64,000 bases of DNA from Acanthosoma haemorrhoidale. Its lineage: Eukaryota; Arthropoda; Insecta; Hemiptera; Acanthosomatidae. The stretch covers positions 119,233,768-119,297,767 of the forward strand of contig OV884014.1 in NCBI GenBank assembly GCA_930367205.1, written 5' to 3'. The translations under genes were made by a program, and so were the position numbers. The notes under the pieces are model-generated. The model was given only the letters and a program-made list of their open reading frames with translations. It did no database searches and was not told the DNA's origin. Positions 9,321 to 21,460 of this stretch are shown piece by piece; the first letter of the stretch is position 1; the number at the start of each line of letters is the position of its first letter.

Positions 9321-12104
9321 ATCATTCGATCGTATGATCAAAGTTACGAGTGAATATGACATCAAATGATGTCAAATATGATAGTGTACCGCATCATTGG
9401 CACTCATTATATCACTTGATACGATCGTATGATTGAAGTCACGAGTGAGTATAACATCAAATGATGTTGAATATGATTGTATAATGTATCATTAGCACTC
9501 ATTGTTTCACGTGATACGATCGTATGATTAAAGTTACAGGTGAATATAACATCAAATCATGTCGATTATGATAGTGTACCGCATCATTGGCACTCATTAT
9601 ATCACGTGATACTATCGTATGATTGAAGTTACGAGTAAATATAACATCAAATGATGTTGAATATGATTGTATAATGTATCATTAGCACTCATTGTTTCAC
9701 GTGATACGATCGTATGATTAAAGTTACAGGTGAATATAACATCAAATGATGTCGATTAATAGTGTACCGCATCATTGGCACTCTATATATCACTTGATAC
9801 GATCGTATGATTGAAGTCACGAGTGAATATATCATCAAATGATGTTGAATATGATTGTATAATGTGTCATTGGCAAACATTGTATCACGTGATACGATCG
9901 TATGATTAAAGTTACGAGTGAATACAACATCAAATGATGTCGATTATGATAGTGTACCGCATCATTGGCACTCATTATATCACGTGATACGATCGTTTGA
10001 TGAAAGTTACGAGTGAATATAACATCAAATGATGTCGAATAGGATTGTATAATGTATCATTAGCACTCATTGTTTCACGTGATACGATCGTATGATTAAA
10101 GTTACGATTGGAGATACTAATAAATGATGTTGAATATAATAGTGCACCATATCATTAGCACTTATTGTATCATGTGATGCGATCGTATGATTAAAGTTAC
10201 AAGTGAATATAACATCAAATGATGTCGATTATAATAGTGTACCGCATCATTGGCACTCATTATATCACGTGTTACTATCGTATGATTGAAGTCACGAGTG
10301 AATATTACATCAAATAATGCTAAATATGATTGTGTAGTGTTGCATTGACACTCATTGTATCACGAGATACGATCGTATGATTAAAGTCACGAGTGAATAT
10401 AACATCAAATGATGTTGAATATGATTGTATAATGTATCATTAGCACTCAATGTTTCACGTGATACGATCGTATGATTAAAGTTACAGGTGAATATAACAT
10501 CAAATCATGTCGATTATGATAGTGTACCGCATCATTGGCACTCATTATATCACGTGATACTATCGTATGATTGAAGTCACGAGTGAATATAACATCAAAT
10601 GATGCTAAATATGATTGTATAGTGTATCATTAGCACTCATTGTTTCACGTGATACGATCGTATGATTAAAGTTACGAGTAAATATAACATCAAATGATGT
10701 TGAATATGATTGTATAATGTATCATTAGCACTCATTGTTTCACGTGATACGATCGTATGATTAAAGTTACAGGTGAATATAACATCAAATGATGTCGATT
10801 ATGATAGTGTACCGCATCATTGGCACTCATTATATCACGTGATACTATCGTATAATGAAAGTTACGAGTGAATATAACATCAAATGATGTCGAATAGGAT
10901 TGTATAATGTATCATTAGCACTCATTGTTTCACGTGATACGATCGTATGATTAAAGTTACGATTGGAGATACTAATAAATGATGTTGAATATAATAGTGC
11001 ACCATATCATTAGCACTTATTGTATCATGTGATGCGATCGTATGATTGAAGTCACGAGTGAATATAATATCAAATGATGTCAATTATGATAGTGTTGCGT
11101 ATCATAAGCACTCATTGTATCACGTGATACGATCGTATGATTAAAGTTACGATTGGAGATACTAATAAATGATGTTGAATATAATAGTGCACCATATCAT
11201 TAGCACTTATTGTATCATGTGATGCGATCGTATGATTAAAGTTACAAGTGAATATAACATCAAATGATGTCGATTATAATAGTGTACCGCATCATTGGCA
11301 CTCATTATATCACGTGATGCTATCGTATGATTGAAGTCACGAGTGAATATAACATCAAATGATGTTGAATATGATTGTATAATGTATCATTAGCACTCAT
11401 TGTTTCACGTGATACGATCGTATGATTAAAGTTACAGGTGAATATAACATCAAATAATGCTAAATATGATTGTATAGTGTATCATTAGCACTCATTGTTT
11501 CACGTGATACGATCGTATGATTAAAGTTACGAGTAAATATAACATCAAATGATGTTGAATATGATTGTATAATGTATCATTAGCACTCATTGTTTCACGT
11601 GATACGATCGTATGATTAAAGTTACAGGTGAATATAACATCAAATAATGTCGATTATGATAGTGTACCGCATCATTGGCACTCATTATATCACGTGATAC
11701 TATCGTATGATTGAAGTCACGAGTGAATATAACATCAAATGATGCTAAATATGATTGTATAGTGTATCATTAGCACTCATTGTTTCACGTGATACGATCG
11801 TATGATTAAAGTTACGAGTAAATATAACATCAAATGATGTTGAATATGATTGTATAATGTATCATTAGCACTCATTGTTTCACGTGATACGATCGTATGA
11901 TTAAAGTTACAGGTGAATATAACATCAAATGATGTCGATTATGATAGTGTACCGCATCATTGGCACTCATTATATCACGTGATACTATCGTATAATGAAA
12001 GTTACGAGTGAATATACTATTAAATGATGTCGATTATGATAGTGTACCGCATCATTGGCACTAATTGTATCACGTCATACGATCGTATGATCAAAGCTAC
12101 GAGT
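9321..12104 (+). repeat. Satellite A array, block 3 (about 29 monomers)
   Basis: A near-identical copy of block 2 at +4366 bp with the same subtype order, the same 93-bp monomer and the same edge variants. Nothing other than satellite A is seen. Confidence 0.95.
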
Positions 12105-14749
12105 TAACATAATAGGGCAGGAATTATTGTACCAGCTATGAAATACGCATTTTTGTAAAATTCTACTTTTTGACGATATTTTTCTTGTTTTGGTATGAGG
12201 AAATCATAATTGTTCAGGAGCTAACGTACCAGCTATAAAATACTCTTATATGTAAAAATTTAACTTTTCGACGATATTTTCCTTGTTTTGGTATCAGGAG
12301 AACATAATGGGGCAGGAGCTAACTTACTATCTATGAAATACGCATTTTCGAAAAATTCGACTTTTTGACGATATTTTCCTTGATTTCGTATCAGGAGAAC
12401 ATAAAAGAGCAGGAGCTAACGTTCCAGCTATGAAATACCCATTTTTTAAAAATTCGACTTTTTGACGATATTTTCGTATCAGGAGAACATAATGGGGAAG
12501 GAGCTGACGTACCAGCTATGAAATACGCAATTTTTGTAAAAATTTGAGTTTTCGACGATATTTTCCTTGTTTTGGTATCAGGAGAACATAATGGGGCAGG
12601 AGCTAACGTACTAGCTATGAAATACGCATTTTCGAAAAATTCGACTTTTTGACGATATTTTCTTTGATTTCGTATCAGGAGAACATAAAAGAGCAGGAGC
12701 TAACGTTCCAGCTATAAAATACCCATTTTTTAAAAATTCAACTTTTTGACGATGTTTTCCTTGTTTTCGTATCAGGAGAACATAATAGGGTTGGAGCTAA
12801 CGTACCAGCTATGAAATACGCAATTTTTGTAAAAAATTGAGTTTTCGACGATATTTTCCTTGTTTTGGTATCAGGAGAACATAATGGGGCAGGAGCTAAC
12901 GTACTAGCTATGAAATACGCATTTTCGAAAAATTCGACTTTTTGACGATATTTTCCTTGATTTCGTATCAGGAGAACATAAAAGAGCAGGAGCTAACGTT
13001 CCAACTATGAAATACCCATTTTTTAAAAATTCGACTTTTTGACGATATTTTCCTTGTTTTCGTATCAGGAGAACATAATGGGGCAGAAGCTGACGTACTA
13101 GCTATGAAATACGCATTTTTTAAAAATTCGACTTTTTGACGATATTTTCCTGGTTTTCGTATCAGGAGAACATAATAGGGCAGGAGCTAACGTACCAGCT
13201 ATGAAATACGCAATTTTTGTAAAAATTTGAGTTTTCGACGATATTTTCCTTGTTTTGGTATCAGGAGAACATAAAAGAGCAGGAGCTAACGTTCCAGCTA
13301 TGAAATACCCATTTTTTAAAAATTCGACTTTTTGACGATATTTTCGTATCAGGAGAACATAATGGGGAAGGAGCTGACGTACCAGCTATGAAATACGCAA
13401 TTTTTGTAAAAATTTGAGTTTTCGACGATATTTTCCTTGTTTTGGTATCAGGAGAACATAATGGGGCAGGAGCTAACGTACTAGCTATGAAATACGCATT
13501 TTCGAAAAATTCGACTTTTTGACGATATTTTCTTTGATTTCGTATCAGGAGAACATAAAAGAGCAGGAGCTAACGTTCCAGCTATAAAATACCCATTTTT
13601 TAAAAATTCAACTTTTTGACGATGTTTTCCTTGTTTTCGTATCAGGAGAACATAATAGGGTTGGAGCTAACGTACCAGCTATGAAATACGCAATTTTTGT
13701 AAAAATTTGAGTTTTCGACGATATTTTCCTTGTTTTGGTATCAGGAGAACATAATGGGGCAGGAGCTAACGTACTAGCTATGAAATACGCATTTTCGAAA
13801 AATTCGACTTTTTGACGATATTTTCCTTGATTTCGTATCAGGAGAACATAAAAGAGCAGGAGCTAACGTTCCAACTATGAAATACCCATTTTTTAAAAAT
13901 TCGACTTTTTGACGATATTTTCCTTGTTTTCGTATCAGGAGAACATAATGGGGCAGAAGCTGACGTACTAGCTATGAAATACGCATTTTTTAAAAATTCG
14001 ACTTTTTGACGATATTTTCCTGGTTTTCGTATCAGGAGAACATAATAGGGCAGGAGCTAACGTAACAGCTATGAAATACGCAATTTTGTAAAAATTTGAG
14101 TTTTCGACGATATTTTCCTTGTTTTGGTATCAGGAGAACATAATGGGGCAGGAGCTAACGTACTAGCTATGAAATACGCATTTTCGAAAAATTCGACTTT
14201 TTGACGATATTTTCTTTGATTTCGTATCTGGAGAACATAAAAGAGCAGGAGCTGACGTACTAGCTATGAAATACGCATTTTTTAAAAATTCGACTTTTTG
14301 ACGATATTTTCCTGGTTTTCGTATCAGGAGAACATAATGGGGCAGGAGCTAACGTACTAGCTATGAAATACGCATTTTTGAAAAATTCAACTTTTTGACG
14401 ATATTTTTCTCGTTTTCGTATCAGGAGAACATAATAGGGCAGGAGCTAACGTACCAGCTATGAAATACGCATTTTTGTAAAAATTTGACTTTTGGACGAT
14501 ATTTTCTTTGTTTCGGTATCAGGAGAATATAATGGGACAGGAGCTAACGTACTAGCTCTAAATACGCATTTTAGTAAAAATTCGACTTTTTGACGACATT
14601 TTTCTTGTTTTGGTATCAGGAGAACATAATGGGGCAGGTGCTAACGTACAAGCTATGAAATACGCATTTTTGTAAAAATTCAACTTTTTTAAAATGTTTT
14701 CTTTGTTTTGGTATCAGGAGTACATAAAGGGGCAAGAGCTAACGTACAA
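12105..14749 (+). repeat. Satellite B array, block 3 (expanded, about 27 monomers)
   Basis: This block is longer than blocks 1 and 2 by 1064 bp. Of that, 870 bp is a tandem copy of nine monomers (12,401-13,270 repeated at 13,271-14,140). The remaining 194 bp is two further monomers around 14,480-14,680 with variants not seen in the other blocks (GACTTTTGGACG, GTTTCGGTATC, TAGCTCTAAATACG, CAGGTGCTAACG). These two monomers could be ancestral and lost from blocks 1 and 2, or newly gained. Confidence 0.93.
12401..14140 (+). repeat. 870-bp tandem duplication of nine B monomers
   Basis: ATAAAAGAGC at 12,401 recurs at 13,271. The private variant GATGTTTTCC (elsewhere GATATTTTCC) lies at 12,751 and 13,621, both 870 bp apart. 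That change therefore predates the duplication. Differences between the copies, for example GTAAAAAATTGAG near 12,830 against GTAAAAATTTGAG near 13,700, arose later. The length is a whole number of monomers, one of them the 88-bp form, as expected for unequal exchange in register. Confidence 0.92.
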
Positions 14750-14769
14750 GATCATACGATCGTATGATC
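14750..14769. other. 20-bp perfect palindrome at the last B-to-A junction
   Basis: GATCATACGATCGTATGATC is self-complementary over all 20 bases. It spans the boundary between B and the long A array. At the two equivalent junctions (4954 and 9320) one base differs (ATTCG in place of ATACG), so the symmetry is broken there. Confidence 0.9.
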
Positions 14770-16224
14770 AAAGTTACGAGTGAATATGACATCAAATGAT
14801 GTCAAATATGATAGTGTGCCGTATCATTTGCACTTATTGTATCACGTGATACAATCGTATGATTGAAGTTACAGTGAATATACTATTAAATAATGTCGAT
14901 TATGACAGTGTACTGTATCATTGGCACTTATTGTATCACGTGATACGATCGTATGATTGAAGTCATGAATGAATATAACATCAAATGATGTCGATTATGA
15001 TAGCGCACCATATCATTAGCACTTATTGTATAATGTGATGTGATCGTATGATAAAAGTTACAAGTGAATATAAAATCAAATAATGTCGATTATAATAGTA
15101 TAGCACATCATTGGCACTCATTATATCACGTGATACGATCGTATGATTAAGGTTACAAGTGAATAAACTATTAAATGATGTCGAATATGATAGTGTACCG
15201 CATCATTGGCACTCATTGTTTCACGTGATACGATCGTATGATTAAAGTTACAGGTGAATATAACATCAAATGATGTCGATTATGATAGTGTACCGCATCA
15301 TTGGCACTCATTATATCACTTGATACGATCGTATGATTGAAGTCACGAGTGAATATATCATCAAATGATGTTGAATATGATTGTATAATGTGTCATTGGC
15401 AAACATTGTATCACGTGATACGATCGTGTGATTAAAGTTACGAGTGAATACAACATCAAATGATGTCGATTATGATAGTGTACCGCATCATTGGCACTCA
15501 TTATATCACGTGATACGATCGTTTGATGAAAGTTACGAGTGAATATAACATCAAATGATGTTGAATAGGATTGTATAATGTATCATTAGCACTCATTGTT
15601 TCACGTGATACGATCGTATGATTAAAGTTACGATTGGAGATACTAATAAATGATGTTGAATATAATAGTGCACCATATCATTAGCACTTATTGTATCATG
15701 TGATGCGATCGTATGATTAAAGTTACAAGTGAATATAACATCAAATGATGTCGATTATAATAGTGTACCGCATCATTGGCACTCATTATATCACGTGTTA
15801 CTATCGTATGATTGAAGTCACGAGTGAATATTACATCAAATAATGCTAAATATGATTGTATAGTGTAGCATTGACACTCATTGTATCACGAGATACGATC
15901 GTATGATTAAAGTCACGAGTGAATATAACATCAAATGATGTTGAATATGATTGTATAATGTATCATTAGCACTCATTGTTTCACGTGATACGATCGTATG
16001 ATTAAAGTTACGAGTAAATATAACATCAAGTGATGTCGAATATGATAATGTACCGTATCATTAGCACTCATATTATCACGTGATACGATCGTATGATGAA
16101 AGTTACGAGTGAATATAACATCAAATAATGTTGAATATGATTGTATAATGTATCATTAGCACGCATTGTTTCACGTGATACGATCGTATGATTAAAGTTA
16201 CGAGTAAATATAACATCAAATGAT
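14751..16224 (+). repeat. Satellite A, start of the long A-only array
   Basis: About 15 monomers. The first four or five (14,751-15,130) carry variants I do not see elsewhere, such as GCCGTATCATTTGCACTTATTG, ATACAATCG at 14,850, and TATAATGTGATGTGATCG near 15,030, as if less well homogenised beside the B block. From about 15,130 the order matches the beginning of block 1. Near 15,280 the monomer that is 93 bp in other copies keeps the full GATTATGATAGTG, so it is a 95-bp version. Confidence 0.9.
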
Positions 16225-18597
16225 GTCGAATATGATAATGTACCGTATCGTTAGCACTCATTGTATCACGTGATACGATCGTATGATGGAAGTTACGAGT
16301 GAATATAAGATCAAATGATGTCGATTATGATAGTGTACCTTATCATTGGCACTCATTATATCACGTGATACGATCGTATAATGAAAGTTACGAGTAAATA
16401 TACTATTAAATAATGTCGATTATGATAGTGTACCGCATTATTGGCACTCATTATATCACGTGATACGATCGTATGATTGAAGTCACGAGTGAATATAACA
16501 TCAAATGATGTCAATTATGATAGTGTTCCGTATCATAAGCACTCATTGTATCACGTGATACGATCGTATGATGAAAGTTACAAGTAAATATACTATTAAA
16601 TGATGTCGATTATGACAGTGTACCGTACCATTGGCACTCATAGTATCACGTGATACGATCGTATGATTGAAGTCACGAATGAATATAACATCAAATGATG
16701 TCGATTATGATAGTGTACCGTACCATTGGCACTCATAGTATCACGTGATACGATCGTATGATTGAAGTCAAGAGTGAATATAATATCAAATGATGTCAAT
16801 TATGATAGTGTTCCGTATCATAAGCACTCATTGTATCACGTGATACGATCGTATGATGAAAGTTACAAGTAAATATACTATTTAATGATGTCGATTATGA
16901 CAGTGTACCGTACCATTGGCACTCATAGTATCACGTGATACGATCGTATGATTGAAGTCACGAGTGAATATAATATCAAATGATGTCAATTATGATAGTG
17001 TTCCGTATCATAAGCACTCATTGTATCACGTGATACGATCGTATGATGAAAGTTACAAGTAAATATACTATTAAATGATGTCGATTATGACAGTGTACCG
17101 TACCATTGGCACTCATAGTATCACGTGATACGATCGTATGATTGAAGTCACGAATGAATATAACATCAAATGATGTCGATTATGATAGTGTACCGCATCA
17201 TTAGCACACATTGTATCACGTGGTACGATCGTATGATTAAAGTTACGAGTGAATATAACATCAAATGATGTCAATTATGATAGTGTTCCGTATCATAAGC
17301 ACTCATTGTATCACGTGATACGATCGTATGATGAAAGTTACAAGTAAATATACTATTAAATGATGTCGATTATGATAGTGTACCTTATCATTGGCACTCA
17401 TTATATCACGTGATACGATCGTATAATGAAAGTTACGAGTAAATATACTATTAAATAATGTCGATTATGATAGTGTACCGCATTATTGGCACTCATTATA
17501 TCACGTGATACGATCGTATGATTGAAGTCACGAGTGAATATAACATCAAATGATGTCAATTAAGATAGTGTTCCGTATTATAAGCACTCATTGTATCACG
17601 TGATACGATCGTATGATGAAAGTTACAAGAAAATATACTATTAAATGATGTCGATTATGACAGTGTACCGTACCATTGGCACTCATAGTATCACGTGATA
17701 CGATCGTATGATTGAAGTCACGAATGAATATAACATCAAATGATGTCGATTATGATAGTGTACCGCATCATTAGCACACATTGTATCACGTGGTACGATC
17801 GTATGATTAAGGTTACGAGTGAATAAACTATTAAATGATGTCGAATATGATAGTGTACCGCATCATTGGCACTCATTGTTTCACGTGATACGATCGTATG
17901 ATTAAAGTTACAGGTGAATATAACATCAAATGATGTCGATTAATAGTGTACTGCATCATTGGCACTCATTATATCACTTGATACGATCGTATGATTGAAG
18001 TCACGAGTGAATATATCATCAAATGATGTTGAATATGATTGTATAATGTGTCATTGGCAAACATTGTATCACGTGATACGATCGTATGATTAAAGTTACG
18101 AGTGAATACAACATCAAATGATGTCGATTATGATAGTGTACCGCATCATTGGCACTCATTATATCACGTGATACGATCGTTTGATGAAAGTTACGAGTGA
18201 ATATAACATCAAATGATGTCGAATAGGATTGTATAATGTATCATTAGCACTCATTGTTTCACGTGATACGATCGTATGATTAAAGTTACGATTGGAGATA
18301 CTAATAAATGATGTTGAATATAATAGTGCACCATATCATTAGCACTTATTGTATCATGTGATGCGATCGTATGATTAAAGTTACAAGTGAATATAACATC
18401 AAATGATGTCGATTATAATAGTGTACCGCATCATTGGCACTCATTATATCACGTGTTACTATCGTATGATTGAAGTCACGAGTGAATATTACATCAAATA
18501 ATGCTAAATATGATTGTATAGTGTAGCATTGACACTCATTGTATCACGAGATACGATCGTATGATTAAAGTCACGAGTGAATATAACATCAAATGAT
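16225..18597 (+). repeat. Higher-order repeat of satellite A, 2373 bp, copy 1
   Basis: Twenty-five monomers, one of them the 93-bp form (25 x 95 - 2). Markers recur at +2373 bp: GTCGAATATG at 16,225 and 18,598; the rare TAAGATAGTG at 17,561 and 19,934; GGTTACGAGTGAATAAAC at 17,811 and 20,184. Within it, four- to six-monomer motifs (GTACCATTGGCACTCATAG, then TCATAAGCACTC) are themselves repeated. Confidence 0.92.
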
Positions 18598-20970
18598 GTC
18601 GAATATGATAATGTACCGTATCGTTAGCACTCATTGTATCACGTGATACGATCGTATGATGAAAGTTACGAGTGAATATAACATCAAATGATGTCGATTA
18701 TGATAGTGTACCTTATCATTGGCACTCATTATATCACGTGATACGATCGTATAATGAAAGTTACGAGTAAATATACTATTAAATAATGTCGATTATGATA
18801 GTGTACCGCATTATTGGCACTCATTATATCACGTGATACGATCGTATGATTGAAGTCACGAGTGAATATAACATCAAATGATGTCAATTATGATAGTGTT
18901 CCGTATCATAAGCACTCATTGTATCACGTGATACGATCGTATGATGAAAGTTACAAGTAAATATACTATTAAATGATGTCGATTATGACAGTGTACCGTA
19001 CCATTGGCACTCATAGTATCACGTGATACGATCGTATGATTGAAGTCACGAATGAATATAACATCAAATGATGTCGATTATGATAGTGTACCGTACCATT
19101 GGCACTCATAGTATCACGTGATACGATCGTATGATTGAAGTCAAGAGTGAATATAATATCAAATGATGTCAATTATGATAGTGTTCCGTATCATAAGCAC
19201 TCATTGTATCACGTGATACGATCGTATGATGAAAGTTACAAGTAAATATACTATTTAATGATGTCGATTATGACAGTGTACCGTACCATTGGCACTCATA
19301 GTATCACGTGATACGATCGTATGATTGAAGTCACGAGTGAATATAATATCAAATGATGTCAATTATGATAGTGTTCCGTATCATAAGCACTCATTGTATC
19401 ACGTGATACGATCGTATGATGAAAGTTACAAGTAAATATACTATTAAATGATGTCGATTATGACAGTGTACCGTACCATTAGCACTCATAGTATCACGTG
19501 ATACGATCGTATGATTGAAGTCACGAATGAATATAACATCAAATGATGTCGATTATGATAGTGTACCGCATCATTAGCACACATTGTATCACGTGGTACG
19601 ATCGTATGATTAAAGTTACGAGTGAATATAACATCAAATGATGTCAATTATGATAGTGTTCCGTATCATAAGCACTCATTGTATCACGTGATACGATCGT
19701 ATGATGAAAGTTACAAGTAAATATACTATTAAATGATGTCGATTATGATAGTGTACCTTATCATTGGCACTCATTATATCACGTGATACGATCGTATAAT
19801 GAAAGTTACGAGTAAATATACTATTAAATAATGTCGATTATGATAGTGTACCGCATTATTGGCACTCATTATATCACGTGATACGATCGTATGATTGAAG
19901 TCACGAGTGAATATAACATCAAATGATGTCAATTAAGATAGTGTTCCGTATTATAAGCACTCATTGTATCACGTGATACGATCGTATGATGAAAGTTACA
20001 AGAAAATATACTATTAAATGATGTCGATTATGACAGTGTACCGTACCATTGGCACTCATAGTATCACGTGATACGATCGTATGATTGAAGTCACGAATGA
20101 ATATAACATCAAATGATGTCGATTATGATAGTGTACCGCATCATTAGCACACATTGTATCACGTGGTACGATCGTATGATTAAGGTTACGAGTGAATAAA
20201 CTATTAAATGATGTCGAATATGATAGTGTACCGCATCATTGGCACTCATTGTTTCACGTGATACGATCGTATGATTAAAGTTACAGGTGAATATAACATC
20301 AAATGATGTCGATTAATAGTGTACTGCATCATTGGCACTCATTATATCACTTGATACGATCGTATGATTGAAGTCACGAGTGAATATATCATCAAATGAT
20401 GTTGAATATGATTGTATAATGTGTCATTGGCAAACATTGTATCACGTGATACGATCGTATGATTAAAGTTACGAGTGAATACAACATCAAATGATGTCGA
20501 TTATGATAGTGTACCGCATCATTGGCACTCATTATATCACGTGATACGATCGTTTGATGAAAGTTACGAGTGAATATAACATCAAATGATGTCGAATAGG
20601 ATTGTATAATGTATCATTAGCACTCATTGTTTCACGTGATACGATCGTATGATTAAAGTTACGATTGGAGATACTAATAAATGATGTTGAATATAATAGT
20701 GCACCATATCATTAGCACTTATTGTATCATGTGATGCGATCGTATGATTAAAGTTACAAGTGAATATAACATCAAATGATGTCGATTATAATAGTGTACC
20801 GCATCATTGGCACTCATTATATCACGTGTTACTATCGTATGATTGAAGTCACGAGTGAATATTACATCAAATAATGCTAAATATGATTGTATAGTGTAGC
20901 ATTGACACTCATTGTATCACGAGATACGATCGTATGATTAAAGTCACGAGTGAATATAACATCAAATGAT
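18598..20970 (+). repeat. Higher-order repeat of satellite A, 2373 bp, copy 2
   Basis: A near-identical tandem copy of the preceding unit. Scattered single-base differences are visible: GATGGAAG near 16,287 becomes GATGAAAG at the matching place, and CCATTAGCAC near 19,480 stands where copy 1 has CCATTGGCAC. Only satellite A is present. Confidence 0.92.
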
Positions 20971-21460
20971 GTCGAATATGATAATGTACCGTATCGTTAG
21001 CACTCATTGTATCACGTGATACGATCGTATGATGAAAGTTACGAGTGAATATAACATCAAATGATGTCGATTATGATAGTGTACCTTATCATTGGCACTC
21101 ATTATATCACGTGATACGATCGTATAATGAAAGTTACGAGTAAATATACTATTAAATAATGTCGATTATGATAGTGTACCGCATTATTGGCACTCATTAT
21201 ATCACGTGATACGATCGTATGATGGAAGTCACGAGTGAATATAACATCAAATGATGTCAATTATGATAGTGTTCCGTATCATAAGCACTCATTGTATCAC
21301 GTGATACGATCGTATGATGAAAGTTACAAGTAAATATACTATTAAATGATGTCGATTATGACAGTGTACCGTACCATTGGCACTCATAGTATCACGTGAT
21401 ACGATCGTATGATTGAAGTCACGAATGAATATAACATCAAATGATGTCGATTATGATTGT
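20971..21460 (+). repeat. Higher-order repeat of satellite A, partial copy 3
   Basis: GTCGAATATG recurs at 20,971, exactly one period after copy 2. The match holds for about five monomers. Near 21,440-21,470 the order then jumps to GCATCATTAGCACAC, which occurs much later in copies 1 and 2. Copy 3 is therefore cut short by a deletion or exchange that kept the 95-bp phase. Confidence 0.82.

Noticed and set aside
3373..14749. B block as a transposable element with target-site duplication
   Set aside because: B is itself a tandem array with no terminal inverted repeats, coding capacity or poly-A end. The flanking GATCAAAG repeat is better explained by a split or duplicated A monomer, although an ancient element origin of B cannot be excluded.
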